A stretch of 64,000 nt of DNA. Origin: Chondrus crispus. Its lineage: Eukaryota > Rhodophyta > Florideophyceae > Gigartinales > Gigartinaceae. Below the pieces are notes generated by a model. The model worked only from the letters and a program-made list of their open reading frames with translations. It was not told the DNA's origin and did no database searches. This document shows, in pieces, positions 1-11,750 of the stretch (position 1 is its first letter; each line of letters starts with the position of its first letter). The stretch lies in assembly GCF_000350225.1 (NCBI RefSeq), contig NW_005178734.1, positions 535,266-599,265 on the forward strand, written 5' to 3'. The translations under genes and the position numbers were made by a program.

Positions 1-39
1 TCATTGTTTTTTCCCGAACGCACGAGGAGCACGCCGAAC
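1..39 (+). mobile_element. Gypsy-B chromovirus, reverse transcriptase fragment (piece 1)
   Basis: These bases match the stretch just after the reverse transcriptase active site of Gypsy-A (about 16185-16225), where the protein reads like FSRTHGEHARHLD. They are the left shoulder of the Gypsy-O insertion; the same reverse transcriptase resumes at 29185. The 5' LTR, gag and most of pol of Gypsy-B lie upstream of the window. The assignment rests on short similarity plus the exact target-site duplication, which ties the two flanks together. Confidence 0.8.
35..39. repeat. Target-site duplication CGAAC (left) of Gypsy-O
   Basis: CGAAC immediately precedes the LTR start at 40 and recurs at 29180-29184 immediately after the other LTR. 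Five base pairs is the usual duplication for Ty3/Gypsy integrases. It proves that 40-29179 is one insertion. Confidence 0.93.
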
Positions 40-1106
40 TGTAGTGCAATGTGCCTGGCAGGCCGCGAACACAGTCCAACGGTCAAACAAAAAGAACCAA
101 CATAGCAACAGCAACAACTACTGCCGATGGCACGCGCTACGAAGCGGTCGGGACTTCCTTTCCCTTTATGTGGGCTTGCGGCCCACGGTAGCTCGACTCC
201 GACGGAGGGGGGGTTAAAGAAAGATACCCGTCCCGGGAGGAAAATGGTGATAGAGACTTGTGAAGACTTCAGTGCTCGGCGAGTGCGGGTTGGGCTTGTG
301 TACGAGAACGTAACCGCGGTTCGCTGGGTTGGATGGCCAATGCTCGACGAGCGTCTTCAGCTCCTTGGGTATAATTCAAGGTCTTCGACGGGGGCTTGTT
401 CAGCACCACCCAACGGGAACGTAACTATGTAGCAGCGCTACGACCAACGTGTTGCCCGATGGCAAAAACACCAACACCAACGCAATCGCAATCGCAACTG
501 ATGGTACCAACACTGTCTTGTATGATAAGACCTTCGAAGGAGGCGTCGTTGCAACAGCCTTCCGATGGAACAGGACACTGTAGCAGCGCTATGACCTACG
601 TGCAGCCCGATGGCAAAACACCAACACCGGATCGGTCGCGACCGACTCCAATGGAACCAACACAATTAAGGGAAAAATAGATGTAGGGATAGAAAAGGAT
701 AGGAATTAGAGATAGAAAAGGTAAAAGGATAAGGAAAAGGGGACCCCGAGCAATAGAGGATGTCGTTGGCAGCGTAGAAGTGAAGCGCGTCGCGTGAACG
801 GAAGCGGTCTTCGACGAAGGCGAGATCTAACTCCCGCAACTCGGGTTACCTTTACTGACTTGGTGGTCAGAGGGCTAAGGTATATATCGCCCCGCCGGAG
901 CCACTACAGTAGCTCTCGGCGTTAGATTGTAGATCTAATCTAATGTCAGCAAAATTAATGCCAACTAATTAACTAAATAAAATAAAATAATTAAAATTTA
1001 AAACTGTGCAATTATTCACACGTGTGTCCCCAAACCCGGACTACTTTTCATATCCAAATATTTTCCTTTCTTTTCACCCCCCTTTTCAGGTGCGTATTGC
1101 ACTACA
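40..1106 (-). repeat. Gypsy-O 3' LTR
   Basis: This is a 1067-bp LTR with an 11-bp terminal inverted repeat (TGTAGTGCAAT / ATTGCACTACA). On the minus strand a TATA-like GATATATACC lies at about 880-888. Inside, about 432-515 and 586-667 are an imperfect tandem duplication (shared words include CAGCGCTA and GATGGCAAAA). The plus-strand open frames seen here are not convincing genes and recur only because the LTR is repeated at the other end. Confidence 0.95.
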
Positions 1107-1120
1107 TATCCCCCTTCTGA
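1107..1120 (-). other. Gypsy-O polypurine tract
   Basis: On the minus strand the purine run AGAAGGGGGATA directly precedes the 3' LTR start, the expected place for plus-strand DNA priming in LTR retrotransposons. Confidence 0.6.
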
Positions 1121-1232
1121 GCGCCCTTGTGCAGCGCCAAGCCATCGTATAATCTCCTGACGTCCCTTACCGTGTTTCCCAACCGTCAATCACTCTGCGC
1201 GGCGTTCTGGCAAGGGTAAGACGAAAAATACC

Positions 1233-3101
1233 ATGCTTTTTTCTCCGTCGGAACGCTCGGACGATAGTGCCACCCGTAAGCGTCCGGGTGTGGGCTTTCC
1301 TCGCAAGCCCGAAGTGCCCCGGGGTCTTCCTTCCATACCCCGTCTTCCTCCTGTTACCAACCCTACCGAACCGGCCTTCCATCCGGGCTACCATTCTTCT
1401 TGGGTAGCCCGTCGATACCCCTCGCTCGATGAGCTACAAGACAAATCCATGCGTGAACATCCTTCCCTTTTTGCCTCTTCCCAATGGTTCTCCTCCGTAG
1501 GCGTCCGCGATGTTGCCGACATCGAACATAGTTTTGCAGACGGCGCAGGCATGTTACCCGGCCAACTACCCCTACAAGCCATTCGCACTTTTGACTGGTG
1601 CGCCCGCATTGCCATTCCTACATCCATCCTTCGTCACTTCTCTCCACGCGGTCGTCGCACCTTGTCCCGGCGACTCATGGACACTGTACTCGCCCGCCTT
1701 GACCTCCATTTGACCGACGCCCTTATTCCTCTTTCCTTGGGCTGTGACACGTGGAAATTCCGCACGGAGGGGGAGCGCCAGTATCTTGACAACCTCCTCA
1801 GTTGGACCCGGGGTGACCCCGTAATGGAAGCGGCCCGCTTATGGCATAACCAATTGACAGTGACGAATGACGCAACGTCGTGGACGCGTGCGATTCTCCC
1901 TGTTAATTTTCGGCGCATGAAACGCGGGAACCTCTTCTTCTTCCAAAACACTGTCCGGTACGAGCGTAAAATGAGATCGGACACGGGATACTTCCTGGCA
2001 TACCAAATGCTCGAGGCGGGGGAGATCGCGCGGTCACACTACGTCAACCGATACCAGCAGCTGCTCTCATGGTGGGGTCAATTTGAAGTCTGTCAAGGAT
2101 TTTGGGCGGAATTGGGCCCCATCCTTACATACTTCGGGAGCCACCTGAACAACCCCCGACACGGATTGTGGGTTGTTTTCATGACCGAGTGGTGCGTGAA
2201 GGTCGCTGGCACCTTGCTTTGGGAGGCGTATGATTGTTGGCGTCTGTGGTACCTTCCTCCGAAGCTCGTTGAGCTCATGCGCCTTCTGGATTACACTGTC
2301 CCCCTGGGTGGCGCCGACACCGACCTCGAATTGCACTCACTGCTCGACAAGATTGAGCAGATCGATTGGGATAGCGTTCCCCCTTACAACTCTTCCCGCT
2401 CCTTCGCAAAGCGACGTCCCTCCTTTTCTCCCGGACGTAGTCACAGCGCGGCTGGTGACTTCGTCTGGTTCAACCCCTGGACGTCGACGCTGTGCTCATC
2501 CTCAGAAGCTCGACTGAGTCGACAATTCCGGAATCAAATCCCCCTACCCGACGCGGTTCCCGAGCGAGGCGTGGACCCTCGTGCAGAGCGCGTGTGCTCT
2601 CGACCGTCCGCCCCTTCGTCTCCTCGTTCCGCGGTCCAGCCTTCCACGCCGGACGTACAGTCCCCAACGCTTCGTCTCACCGAGCCGTCCTTGCCTGCAA
2701 TTCCATTGGCCTGCCTTCGATCTCAGCCGGCTCGTTCACTGCCACGCCCCCCTCCGGTGTGTCAATCCACACTCGAAAGTCCTCCTCGCGTCGTATTCCC
2801 CTCAACAAACTCAACCGAAACCCTATCAGTCCGGGAAGTGCCGCCGTCTGACGTGGGTCGGACCCCACGTCAGACTTCCCCTTCGCGTGAGGAACCACTC
2901 GTCACGCCTGCCTTGGCTCTTCCTTCACCCTCAGTTCCCAAAGAAAACAACACCGCCTCAGGCGTCTATAATCGACTTCTCCGGGCCCATGGCGTAGAGG
3001 CAGAGGCGCTGCAGGGTGCAACTCTGGAGGACTTACGCATCCTCGCCCGTCTCCTCACCTCTCTGCCGAAGGAAAGCGGCTCCGGTGCTCAGTCCCGTTG
3101 A
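1233..3101 (+). CDS. Antisense open reading frame of Gypsy-O (622 aa), between pol and 3' LTR
   Basis: A long open frame runs opposite to gag and pol. It starts with ATG 127 bp from the 3' LTR and runs away from it. Residues about 45-390 look globular and tryptophan-rich; about 390-560 are rich in proline and serine; the last 50 form a short Leu-rich helix-like segment. I recognise no catalytic domain. A stretch reading YFGSHLNNPRHG followed by an EW pair resembles the antisense products of Gypsy-A and Gypsy-B (HFG..NDPTHP..EW). An extra antisense gene in the 3' region is known from plant Gypsy elements such as Grande, which supports a real accessory gene of unknown role. Confidence 0.6.
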   Translation: MLFSPSERSDDSATRKRPGVGFPRKPEVPRGLPSIPRLPPVTNPTEPAFHPGYHSSWVARRYPSLDELQDKSMREHPSLFASSQWFSSVGVRDVADIEHSFADGAGMLPGQLPLQAIRTFDWCARIAIPTSILRHFSPRGRRTLSRRLMDTVLARLDLHLTDALIPLSLGCDTWKFRTEGERQYLDNLLSWTRGDPVMEAARLWHNQLTVTNDATSWTRAILPVNFRRMKRGNLFFFQNTVRYERKMRSDTGYFLAYQMLEAGEIARSHYVNRYQQLLSWWGQFEVCQGFWAELGPILTYFGSHLNNPRHGLWVVFMTEWCVKVAGTLLWEAYDCWRLWYLPPKLVELMRLLDYTVPLGGADTDLELHSLLDKIEQIDWDSVPPYNSSRSFAKRRPSFSPGRSHSAAGDFVWFNPWTSTLCSSSEARLSRQFRNQIPLPDAVPERGVDPRAERVCSRPSAPSSPRSAVQPSTPDVQSPTLRLTEPSLPAIPLACLRSQPARSLPRPPPVCQSTLESPPRVVFPSTNSTETLSVREVPPSDVGRTPRQTSPSREEPLVTPALALPSPSVPKENNTASGVYNRLLRAHGVEAEALQGATLEDLRILARLLTSLPKESGSGAQSR

Positions 3102-6100
3102 TCTGCTGTTCACGGCAGATCCCTCATGACCCATTTTCGCATCATTACCCCCTTGCGTGAGTAAAAACGCGTCCTCTGGGCGTCCTCTCCTCCTCAGCTT
3201 CCTCTTCTTATCATTATTTTTTTTTTCTTTCTGGTCCCGTCACGGCGGTCGGATCTGCCTCTTTCCACTTTCCTTCTCTTTTTTTCTCGTTGCCGCATTC
3301 CTTCTCTTTTCCTTTTTCCGTGCACCTCTGCTACTGCAGTTTCACATCCCCTATTACCTTCTCTTTTCCTTCTCTTGTAGTCACGTCTGCTACAGCGCGT
3401 GCATCCCTGTTACCTTCTCCTCCACCCCTTACCGTCCCAACCTTTTTCTTCCTCTTCCTCGCAGTGCACGCGTCCCGAAATCCTCCTCTTCATGTAGCCC
3501 GGCATGCTCATTCTTGAGTTCCCCCTCTGATTACCATTGTCGTCACGCCCATGCCGGACACATTAAAATGTCAAACATTGATGTCCCCTAAAAAATAAAT
3601 GAAAGATTCTCGCCACTCTCGCTTCTCATAAATCGTCCCACCTCTTGATATTCACCCCATTCCTTTGTCGGGCCCCGTTTCGTCTTGTCCGTCGGTACTT
3701 GCGGTTCGAGCATCTACTCGACAGTACAGTAACACAAATTGAGACAAAACGAACAAGGAGAGTAAAAGAAATGAAACTAATCGGAAAATGAAGGAGGGGC
3801 GGTCGTCGGTTGCCGTAGCAACAAATGGATCGTCGTGATTACAAGCTCGTAGAGCGTCGCCTTCTCTCCTTCGGAGTCGCTCGCTTGTATTTCGTACGCA
3901 CCGGCGGCGTTCGTGCAGACAATCTTGGGTGGCGCTGGCAGCGCCATTTTGGTATGAACCACGCACGCCCGGTGATGACCGTCCTTGACTCCCCATTACG
4001 CTTCTCATCCTCCAGGCAAGTCCCTGTTTCCCTTTTGCTGTTGGGGGTGTTCCTCCTGTTGGCACGGGGGTGAGCGCCTTATGGTCCTTCTCTTAGTCCT
4101 TGTAAACTCGCTGATCGACCTCCGCCGTGCGGGGTCGTCTCCTCGAATTTTTCTCCGTCGGAGCCATTTTGTCGGACAGGGGCACGAGGTTCTCGATCGC
4201 CTAACAGGGAACGAAACCAAACTACGATTCTCCTGTCTATGAATTCCCTCTTTTGCTTCTGTCTGCGTCTGCCTCGACCAACGAGGCTTCTCAGGAAAAG
4301 ATTCGCGGTCCGGCGCGAACAGGGGCCAGCCTTTCTATGTGGGTGCTCAATCGACCTTCACGCGATCGTGACGAAGTCTGCATGGCCTTGGTTCATAGGG
4401 CAGAATGCTTTCGCTTGTCGAGCGTACACTTCTTGATCTGTGGAACGCATCCTACGCACTTGGGACGAGCTCGACGACGTCGTCGTGCGACGCTGTCAGC
4501 AGCATCCTGCGCGCTCGGTGACTCTGCATCCTGCCGCTTTCTTATACTTCTCCTGCTAATATCGCGGTACTGTATGCGCAGTCGGCGTAGGGAATCTCGT
4601 AACTTTACGCCCTGAAGCAACAAATAGGCACTCGCTCTCCTCCTCGGCTTGGACCACAGCGTCGTAGTTTAGTGGCGATCATCTACTCGCAAGTCTTCCT
4701 TGAATGGACGTCGTCAGGCGTAAATCACACAGCATTCTTTTCGCTTCCGGCGATGCCGGATTCGAGCCGATTTCGGATCTCGTGACGCGGTTCGGTTCCG
4801 TCGCATTGCCAGTCTCCTTATCTCTTGTTAGTCTTCCCCGCGCCGCTCCTCTTGGTCGAGAATTCCCGTCTTGTATATGTCCGCGCGGCGACGCCCGTCT
4901 TCAAGGTCACTAGACAAAGCAAAATAAAAATAAAACAGAGAGAAACAAAAACAGGGAGGAGTTGATCGTCGGGGATCGGTGAGTGTGTTACGCGCGCGCT
5001 AGGAAATTTTTGCGTGTTGTTGCACATCTTCTAAGTACCTAGCGCCTCGTGCGCTCGACGCGACATGCCTTCCTAAATTTTGCTTAAAAATTCCCGGTGT
5101 GGTTCTCTGTTCCACTTGGGCATCGCGACACTCGTCGATCTTCACGGGGTGTTGTCGCGGTGTGCTCGGGGATGTCCCGCGGCTTACGCGATGGGCCATA
5201 CAACAACAACTGCCTGCCCTTCGGACTCTCCCGTCGCATCGTAGTGCATCTCTTCATCCTCAAGAGGTACGCCTCCCACGCCTCCGACACTCGTTCCTGT
5301 CAATGCCTCAGCCTCGTCGCACATCTCATCATCCACTTCCTCCTGCTCTTTTCAAACGCGTTCCGCTCTCCCATTTATGCCGCCGTCTGGTTGCCACCAG
5401 ACACTTCCTCAATTACACACAGTCTTTCAACCAGCCGTCGGCCATTTCAGCCTTTCCCCAACGACATGAAGTACGCCCCTCCGGGAAGCTCTGCCTTAAT
5501 CTTATCGTCGTGTATCCATTTTCTTTTCTCTTCTTGTAAGTGAACGACTTGGTTGACCTCCCTCATTCTCTTAGGTCCACCGGACGTTGCCCGGGGCTGT
5601 GTCTTCGACATCAAAAAAAATAAACAAAACCGAAACGAAGGAAAGGAATAGAAAAGAAAAGAGAGTTCATTGTTATGACCCGGTGAGTACGCTGCTCGCG
5701 GTAAAAAAATGCAGTTGCGGCGGTGTTTGTCGCAATCGGCGAATCAACAGCAACGACCCATTGGGACGACATCCCCTCTGGCGATTTCTCAATCCCCTGT
5801 AGGCATGCACATTGTCCTTGCTCGGGGATCCTCTCGTTTGTTAAACGTCCGTCTCACCTCATCTTTCCTTCTCGCTATTGCCGATGCACCTTACTTCCGC
5901 TATGCTCATTCCTCGCTAGCTTCGTGCTGTGGTTCACAGCGTCTGTCTCGACTCGACGACATCCCGCATGCGTAATCCCGCCTGGGTGTGCGTGTGTGAG
6001 GACCGTCCTTACTCCTCACCACGGCGCGATCCATAACATCCTTTCCAACTTGATAACTTCTCGACGGGGTCATCCCCGTTCGCTACCACGCGAATACCTT

Positions 6101-6667
6101 GGAGCCTCATAACTCCGCACAGAGCCGATATCCGGTTGCTGATTCTCGATTCGGTCATCCTCCAGGCGAGCGATTGTTTTCCTCCTATCTCCACTATTTC
6201 AGTCGCGGTTCTCTCACTTCTCGCATCCTACACGTCGTCTTGATCTGCCTCGTCCGCGTGCAGTCGCCCATCGACTGCATCCTCTTCCAACCTTCTACCT
6301 TATCTCGAAGATACCACACTCGTCAATCTGACGCATCCCCTTCTTCTTCAATCTTCTCGTCACATCTGCTCCCTTGTAGAACAGACTTCTTCCTCGACTC
6401 GAGATACAGCTTGTAGCCTTAATCACGGTCGGCAGTTCGCAATTCCCTGTCGCCCTTGGGCGTCTGTCGTGTTCTCCTGAAACTACGCACGCTCGCTCCG
6501 AAATGGCCGACCTAAGTGCGTCTCGGGAAGGGAAAACACACATAGAAAAAAAACAAAACAACCAAATATCAAAAACGAAACAGAACAGTTAAGAAGGTAA
6601 AAAGATAGGAAACAGGTTGCGGCTCGCGTCTTCTTTTCGCTTTCCATCATCACATTCCGTGTGGAGC
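3102..6667. other. Gypsy-O 3' region without a recognisable gene
   Basis: This stretch lies between the antisense frame and the end of pol. It is rich in T and C on the plus strand (densest at 3180-3480) and has only short open frames with low-complexity products. I see no domain, no tRNA and no tandem array. A purine-rich minus-strand leader or 3' untranslated RNA is a reasonable reading. Confidence 0.5.
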
Positions 6668-9600
6668 TCATCCTGGTCTCGCGCGTGTAACTTGCAGCGG
6701 GAGGGGCAGTTTCTTCCTCCGGAAATAGGTCACCACTGCGCTGCGCGGTAGCTGAGAAATCGGCTCCCACGTTGCGTCCTCAATGGCGTAGCCATACCAT
6801 TCCACCTTGAGAATTAATTTTCCCTCTTGATAAGCGTGGTCGACTATTTTGTCGATCACGTACTCCTGACCCCCGGTTCCTCCTTCCTGCGTGTCCAACT
6901 GTCCGTCCCCATTCCGAAGATTCTCCGGTGCCTCCAACTCTTCTGAATTACTTGTCCCCCGTAGGTCTTGCGGTTTCTCCGCTGACGGATTTCGACTGAC
7001 AACATCTTCCTCGTCCTCTAACATCTGCGCTCGCGTGGGAGGACCATCCTCGCTCCCCATCCCGTCGCGATCTTGATTCCCCTCGCGTCCGCTGAGGAAC
7101 TGTAGAGCCTGTCGTAGGCCTGATATCGGCATGTAGTCCATGGGACTAGGGGCTAATTCGACTCTGTCTCGCGACATGCGCTCCTCTTGGTCGCCTATGG
7201 CGATGACGACCGTGTTCTTATCTGATTTCTTGACTGTGTACGGTCCCGTGGCAACTTGTGCCAGCTTGTGTTTAGGTTCTGTTGCGGTCCCCTGTTCCTT
7301 CCGGAGGAAAATGTAGGATCCTGAAGGGATGTCATACTTCGGCTTGCGGAGCCTTGCGTCAAAATTCCGCTTGTAGCGCGCTTGTTCTTTCCGCAAGCTC
7401 TTGTCAGTGCCTTTCATCAGGCTTTCCAACCACGACTGCCATTTCAGGTAGTACGCTCGATTCGAGCTAAATCCTTCCAAACGTGGCTGCGTTTACAACG
7501 TAATGCTTCTCGGCGCCCGAGCTTACACCAGCTCGAAGGGCGCGATGTTCGTAGTTCGATGAACTTGCGTGTTGTATGCCAACGTCACAGCGTCGCTAAA
7601 TAGATCCCAGTCATTGGGATGCTCTCCAACATATTTTTGCAACGCGGAAGTCAGCGTGCGGTTAAACCTCTCAACTTGGCCGTTGGCTTGCGGGTGGTGC
7701 GTAGTCGTGAACACATTGCGTATGCCGAGAATTCAGCAGACGTTCTGAAAGAACCGGACCGTGAACTGTGTTCCATTGTCGGACAGCAGCTTGACCGGCG
7801 GTCCGTACATGAATACCCAATGGTGAACGAAGGCTTGTGCGATGTGCGCAGCTGATATCTTCTTCAACGGTACGGTTCGTACCAGTTTCGAGTATCGATC
7901 GCTGATCGCGAGAATATACCGATTTCCTCGTTTAGTTGTAATTAGCTCGCAGAGGATGTCGATGGCGACAAACTCCAGCGGAGCTTTGGGCGTGAACAGC
8001 TTCATTTCCTTCGTGTTTCTTCTTAACTTCACCCTTTCCCGCGCACATGCGGCGCAATTCTTCGCGACTGCGTAGCAGTCTAGGGCCATCGTAGGCCAGT
8101 AAAATTATCTTCTCAATGTCTTGTAAAGGTTCCTGCCTCCCGGGTGGCCTGCCAATTTTGCGTAGTGGCTCAACCCTAGGACGCGGTCCCTTAACGATTG
8201 TGGTATTACCACTTGTACGAACTCTGCCGCAGTACGGCATAGAGTTCCTTCGAGTTCCTCGGTCTCCATGCTGAACGTTCTCACCTTTCCGGCGTCCATT
8301 TCTTCCTTGATGCGGTTGCAGAAGGGGTCCACGGCTTGCTCGCGAATGAGCTCCTCCGGAGTGACAGCTTGGAATTGATCGAGGCGATCAGAGGCGGCCC
8401 CCCCTCAAGAGCGAGGATGTCGTCTAACGCGTCAGAATTTTACTCGTCCTCCACTGTACCCTCGGCCGGTTCGGCCATAAAGCATGGGATTTCGTCGTCG
8501 ATTTCGTCGACGGTTTCTCCTGCGGTCCGTAATCTTGACAGGGCACCAGCTTGGCTGTTAGCCTTGCCCTTCTTGTACTTGATTTCGAAATCAAATTCTG
8601 AGAGGCGGAGCCTCCATCGGATTAATCTCCCGCTGGGGTCGGTTACGTTCATCAACCACCTCAACAAGGCATGGTCGGTATGCACAATGAAGTGCTCGCC
8701 ATACAGATATGGTCTTAAAGGCTGTACGGCCCAAATTACCGCTAGACATTCTTTTTCTGATACAGAATAGTTTCTCTCGGCTGCGGCTAACGTTCTTGAA
8801 AAGAACCCGATGGGTTTACGTTGCGCATCCGGATGCGTTTGAAATAATGCAGCGCCGATTTGATAGTCGCTTGCATCGGTGTCTACCGAGTATGGTAGGT
8901 CTTTCTTCGGCAGCGCCAACACCGGTGGCGCCACGATAGCATCTTTGAGCTTATGAAACGCTTTTTCGCATGGTTCGTCGTATCCTTCCAACTGGACCGG
9001 TTGTCCTTTCTTCAGTAGTTGGTTTAGAGGGTGCGCAATTTTCGCGTAATGTGGGACAAACCGACGATAGACATTATAAAGTCCCAAGAAGCTCCGGAGC
9101 TGGGTCTGCGTTTGAGGATACCTCACTTGTTCCAATGCGGCGGTTCGCGCGCCGTCAACTTCCAATGTACCTGGCCGAACTACATGGTCCAGGTACTTGA
9201 TCTTTTCGACGAAAAATTCGCACTTGCGAAGCTTGAGCTTCACACCTGCTTTTTCCAATACAGACAGTATTTCGTCAACGTGGACGACGTGCTCCTCCCA
9301 GGATTTGCTGAAGATGATGATATCATCTAGATATACCAGACAGCATTTTCAGCGGAACAGAGACAGCAGGATATCCATGGCTCTCTGAAACGTCGCTGGC
9401 GCGTTTGTAAGCCCGAAGGGCATTCTTGAAAAACGGTAGAGACCTGAGTGACACGAAAAAGCTGTCTTGTCTCGGTCCGCTTCCGGAATAGGCATCTGCC
9501 AATACCCTGAAATCGCGTCCAACGCGGAAAAGACCTTGGTGTCTCCCAACGAGTCTTGACACTCATCCATGCGCGGCAAAGGGTACGTGTCCTTCACCGT

Positions 9601-10785
9601 TACCGCGTTTAGCCTGCAGTAGTCTACGCAAAAGCGCATCGATCCGTCCGGCTTGGGCACTAATAAAATGGGCGACGCCCATTCTGACTGCGCCGGCTCG
9701 ATGACTTCTGCTTCTAACATCTTCTGTACTTCTGCGTCCTCGACCTCCCGAGTCTTTGGACCGGCTCGGTAGGGAGCTTGTGCAATTGGCCTTGTATCTG
9801 GGGCCAGTTCATCCGGTGGACCGTGGTGTTGATCTCACCAAGGGTCCCGTCCCACATGCGGGAATATTTTTTTAACATCCGACGGAATCTTTCGCGCAGC
9901 CGGTCCGGTACGTGGCTCAATCCGCCGCTCCTGCTTCGTAGTTGCCGTCGAGGAGAGCCCTTCCTCCCGTTCTGTTCTCCTTGCTGGTCCTCGCGATCTT
10001 GTTCCGACGGTTCGCCTCTTCTCTCGCCCGTAGGCGGCGGGGTAGAATTAGTAAATTTTTCCTCATCCCTTTCTTGAATTCCAAGTACCTCACCAATGGT
10101 GGTATTGCTCTTAAATACAGCCCTCCGGTGCGGTAGTAGTTCCGCCACCACTTGCCCTTTTTGAACCCGGACAGGGTAATTTCTAAAATCCGTTAGAAGC
10201 AATCTAAAAGGTTTGTCAGGCTCAACCTGAACTACACCGTTGGTGCTTACCAGTCCGTGCTTGTCGTATAGGGGTGCATAGGGTTGAACTACGACCAGGC
10301 CCGTCCTCTTCGAGGTGCATTCGACTACGCGTTGCGTCCCTGGCTCAATGGTCGTGGCTCTTGCCACCTTCACCCTGGAGGAAACTCGCTCCCCTTTTGC
10401 ATCAGCCTCGCCCTCTCCGGGGACCAGATGCTTCTTCGATTTTCTCGCCGAGAACCGCCTTACAATCGGAACCTCCGAGAAATCTGCCAACTCCATTGTC
10501 CTCTTCCGTGGGTAGATAGCCTCCACGAACCTATCGCAATAGTCCGGCCCTAGAATCAGCGGTACGGCGAGCTTTTCGCACACAATAAATTCGGCAACAG
10601 CCACAAAACGTCCAAGTCTTACGGGCATCTTGATGGCTCCGAGAGTCTGGAGTAGCCTGTTGTTCGCATCGCCGATATCTTGGGTTGGTCCGAAGGACAC
10701 CACTGTTTCCATTCCTGGCGGGAGTTCTGATTTTCGAATGAGATTCGGTCCTGCGCCCGTGTCTAATACAGACAGAACACGACTC
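6668..10785 (-). pseudogene. pol: Gypsy-O pol: protease, reverse transcriptase, RNase H, integrase, chromodomain
   Basis: Reading right to left: a retropepsin site DTGAG at about 10755-10770; reverse transcriptase about 9000-9720, with the YLDD box near 9330; RNase H about 8440-9000 (VDTDASDYQIG, DHALLRWL); integrase zinc-binding and core domains about 7520-8330 (GHPGGRNLYKTLRR, DRYSKL, HHPQANGQVERFNR); and a chromodomain about 6700-6870 (LILKVEWYGYAIEDATWEP). Protease-RT-RNaseH-IN order with a terminal chromodomain defines a chromovirus, whose chromodomain is known to steer integration to chromatin marks. Gypsy-A has landed just upstream of the protease site. The frame is broken at a few places. 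Confidence 0.92.
10781..10785. repeat. Target-site duplication GACTC (left) of Gypsy-A
   Basis: GACTC precedes the 5' LTR and recurs at 25343-25347 right after the 3' LTR. Both copies lie in Gypsy-O, just upstream of its protease site. Confidence 0.93.
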
Positions 10786-11466
10786 TGTAGTATAACCCCC
10801 CCCTGGGGCTTTATTTTAGATTAGATCAACTCAGAATCGGATCGGTTACTGTTGAGGTCGATGCTCTACAGTACCACCACGTGTAACCCCGAGTACAGGG
10901 GGCGCCCGTGTACACATGTACGCGCGGGACCGAAGAGCGCACACACACGTGTACTGTCAGCCCCGATGGCTGACAGTATTACAGTGTCGACCGACCGCTA
11001 CAGTACGTGGCTACAGTACGTGGCTACAGTACATCGGTACTGTACTATTATGATAGGTTATTATGTACATTAAATATGGAGCGGACCGGCGGCGGTGGAG
11101 GAGGACAAGCAGGGACTTGTCACCCACCGACCGTCAAGGTCCGACTTCCCGCTTATTCTGAGGTAGCGCTCGCTAACTACCCTAGAGCGGCCCCGAGCGC
11201 GGGTTGAGGACGCGCGCGGTACGCCCACGAGCCGGCTCCGCCTCCGCCCGTCGGTACTGGATCGTTACCCAGTACCGCGCCGGGGCGTCGAGGCGTCGAA
11301 CCGCTCGCGCGTACCGGCGTCCTCCCCGTTCCCGCTCTACCACGCTACCCGGGCCCGCTGCCCGGTGCCGTTAGCTGGTGTCCTGCTTCACCCCCGTCTT
11401 CCCGATCGGACGGGGTCTCGGTCGAACTGTGCATACACCCCTACCGCTGGGGGTGTTTATGCTACA
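10786..11466 (+). repeat. Gypsy-A 5' LTR (681 bp)
   Basis: TGTAGTATAAC at the start and GTTTATGCTACA at the end. Around 11000-11036 there are short tandem copies of TACAGTACGTGGC; the other LTR has one copy fewer, which explains the length difference. A TATA-like TTAAATATGG at 11070-11079 is the likely core promoter. Confidence 0.95.
11068..11080 (+). promoter_or_regulatory. TATA-like box of the Gypsy-A 5' LTR
   Basis: TTAAATATGGAGCGG lies inside a GC-rich context and is conserved in the other Gypsy-A LTR. The related Gypsy-B LTR has ATAAATATAGGGAGCG at the matching place (60343-60358). Conservation between two diverged families supports a functional core promoter. Confidence 0.6.
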
Positions 11467-11467
11467 G

Positions 11468-11485
11468 TGGTCTGCCGACCTAGAA
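11468..11485 (+). other. Gypsy-A primer-binding site
   Basis: TGGTCTGCCGACCTAGAA starts one base after the LTR and opens with TGG, the complement of a tRNA CCA end. Gypsy-O has nearly the same site (TGGTCTCCCGACCTAGAA) next to its 5' LTR, so both likely prime on the same or a related tRNA, which I cannot name. Confidence 0.7.
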
Positions 11486-11750
11486 GACCCTGGAGTCCGA
11501 TCTCCAAGAAGACTTCCGCTTCCCTCCGCGAACCGATCGCGTCGAGATGAGCCAAGAGTTTGAGCCCTCGATCCGCTCCGAAGCGGCGGATCTGAGTCCG
11601 GCCGCTGTGCAGTCCCCATCTGCCCCGTCGGGCGACGGCGACGCAGGTCCTCGTGACCGCGAACCGTCCCTCGGTTCCTCCGAGGAAAGAGCGGCGGCGA
11701 TTTTCTAACGCATAGCCGAATACATCGAGGAAGTCCGTACTTCCCTTCGG

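Noticed and set aside
127-680. Plus-strand open frames in the left LTR (and their twins at 28.1-28.75 kb) as genes
   Set aside because: They lie inside the LTR, run opposite to the element and owe their repetition to the LTR pair. No protein domain is visible.
3157-3591. A membrane-protein-like open frame
   Set aside because: It is the translation of a T- and C-rich tract, giving Phe, Ser and Leu runs; low complexity explains it.
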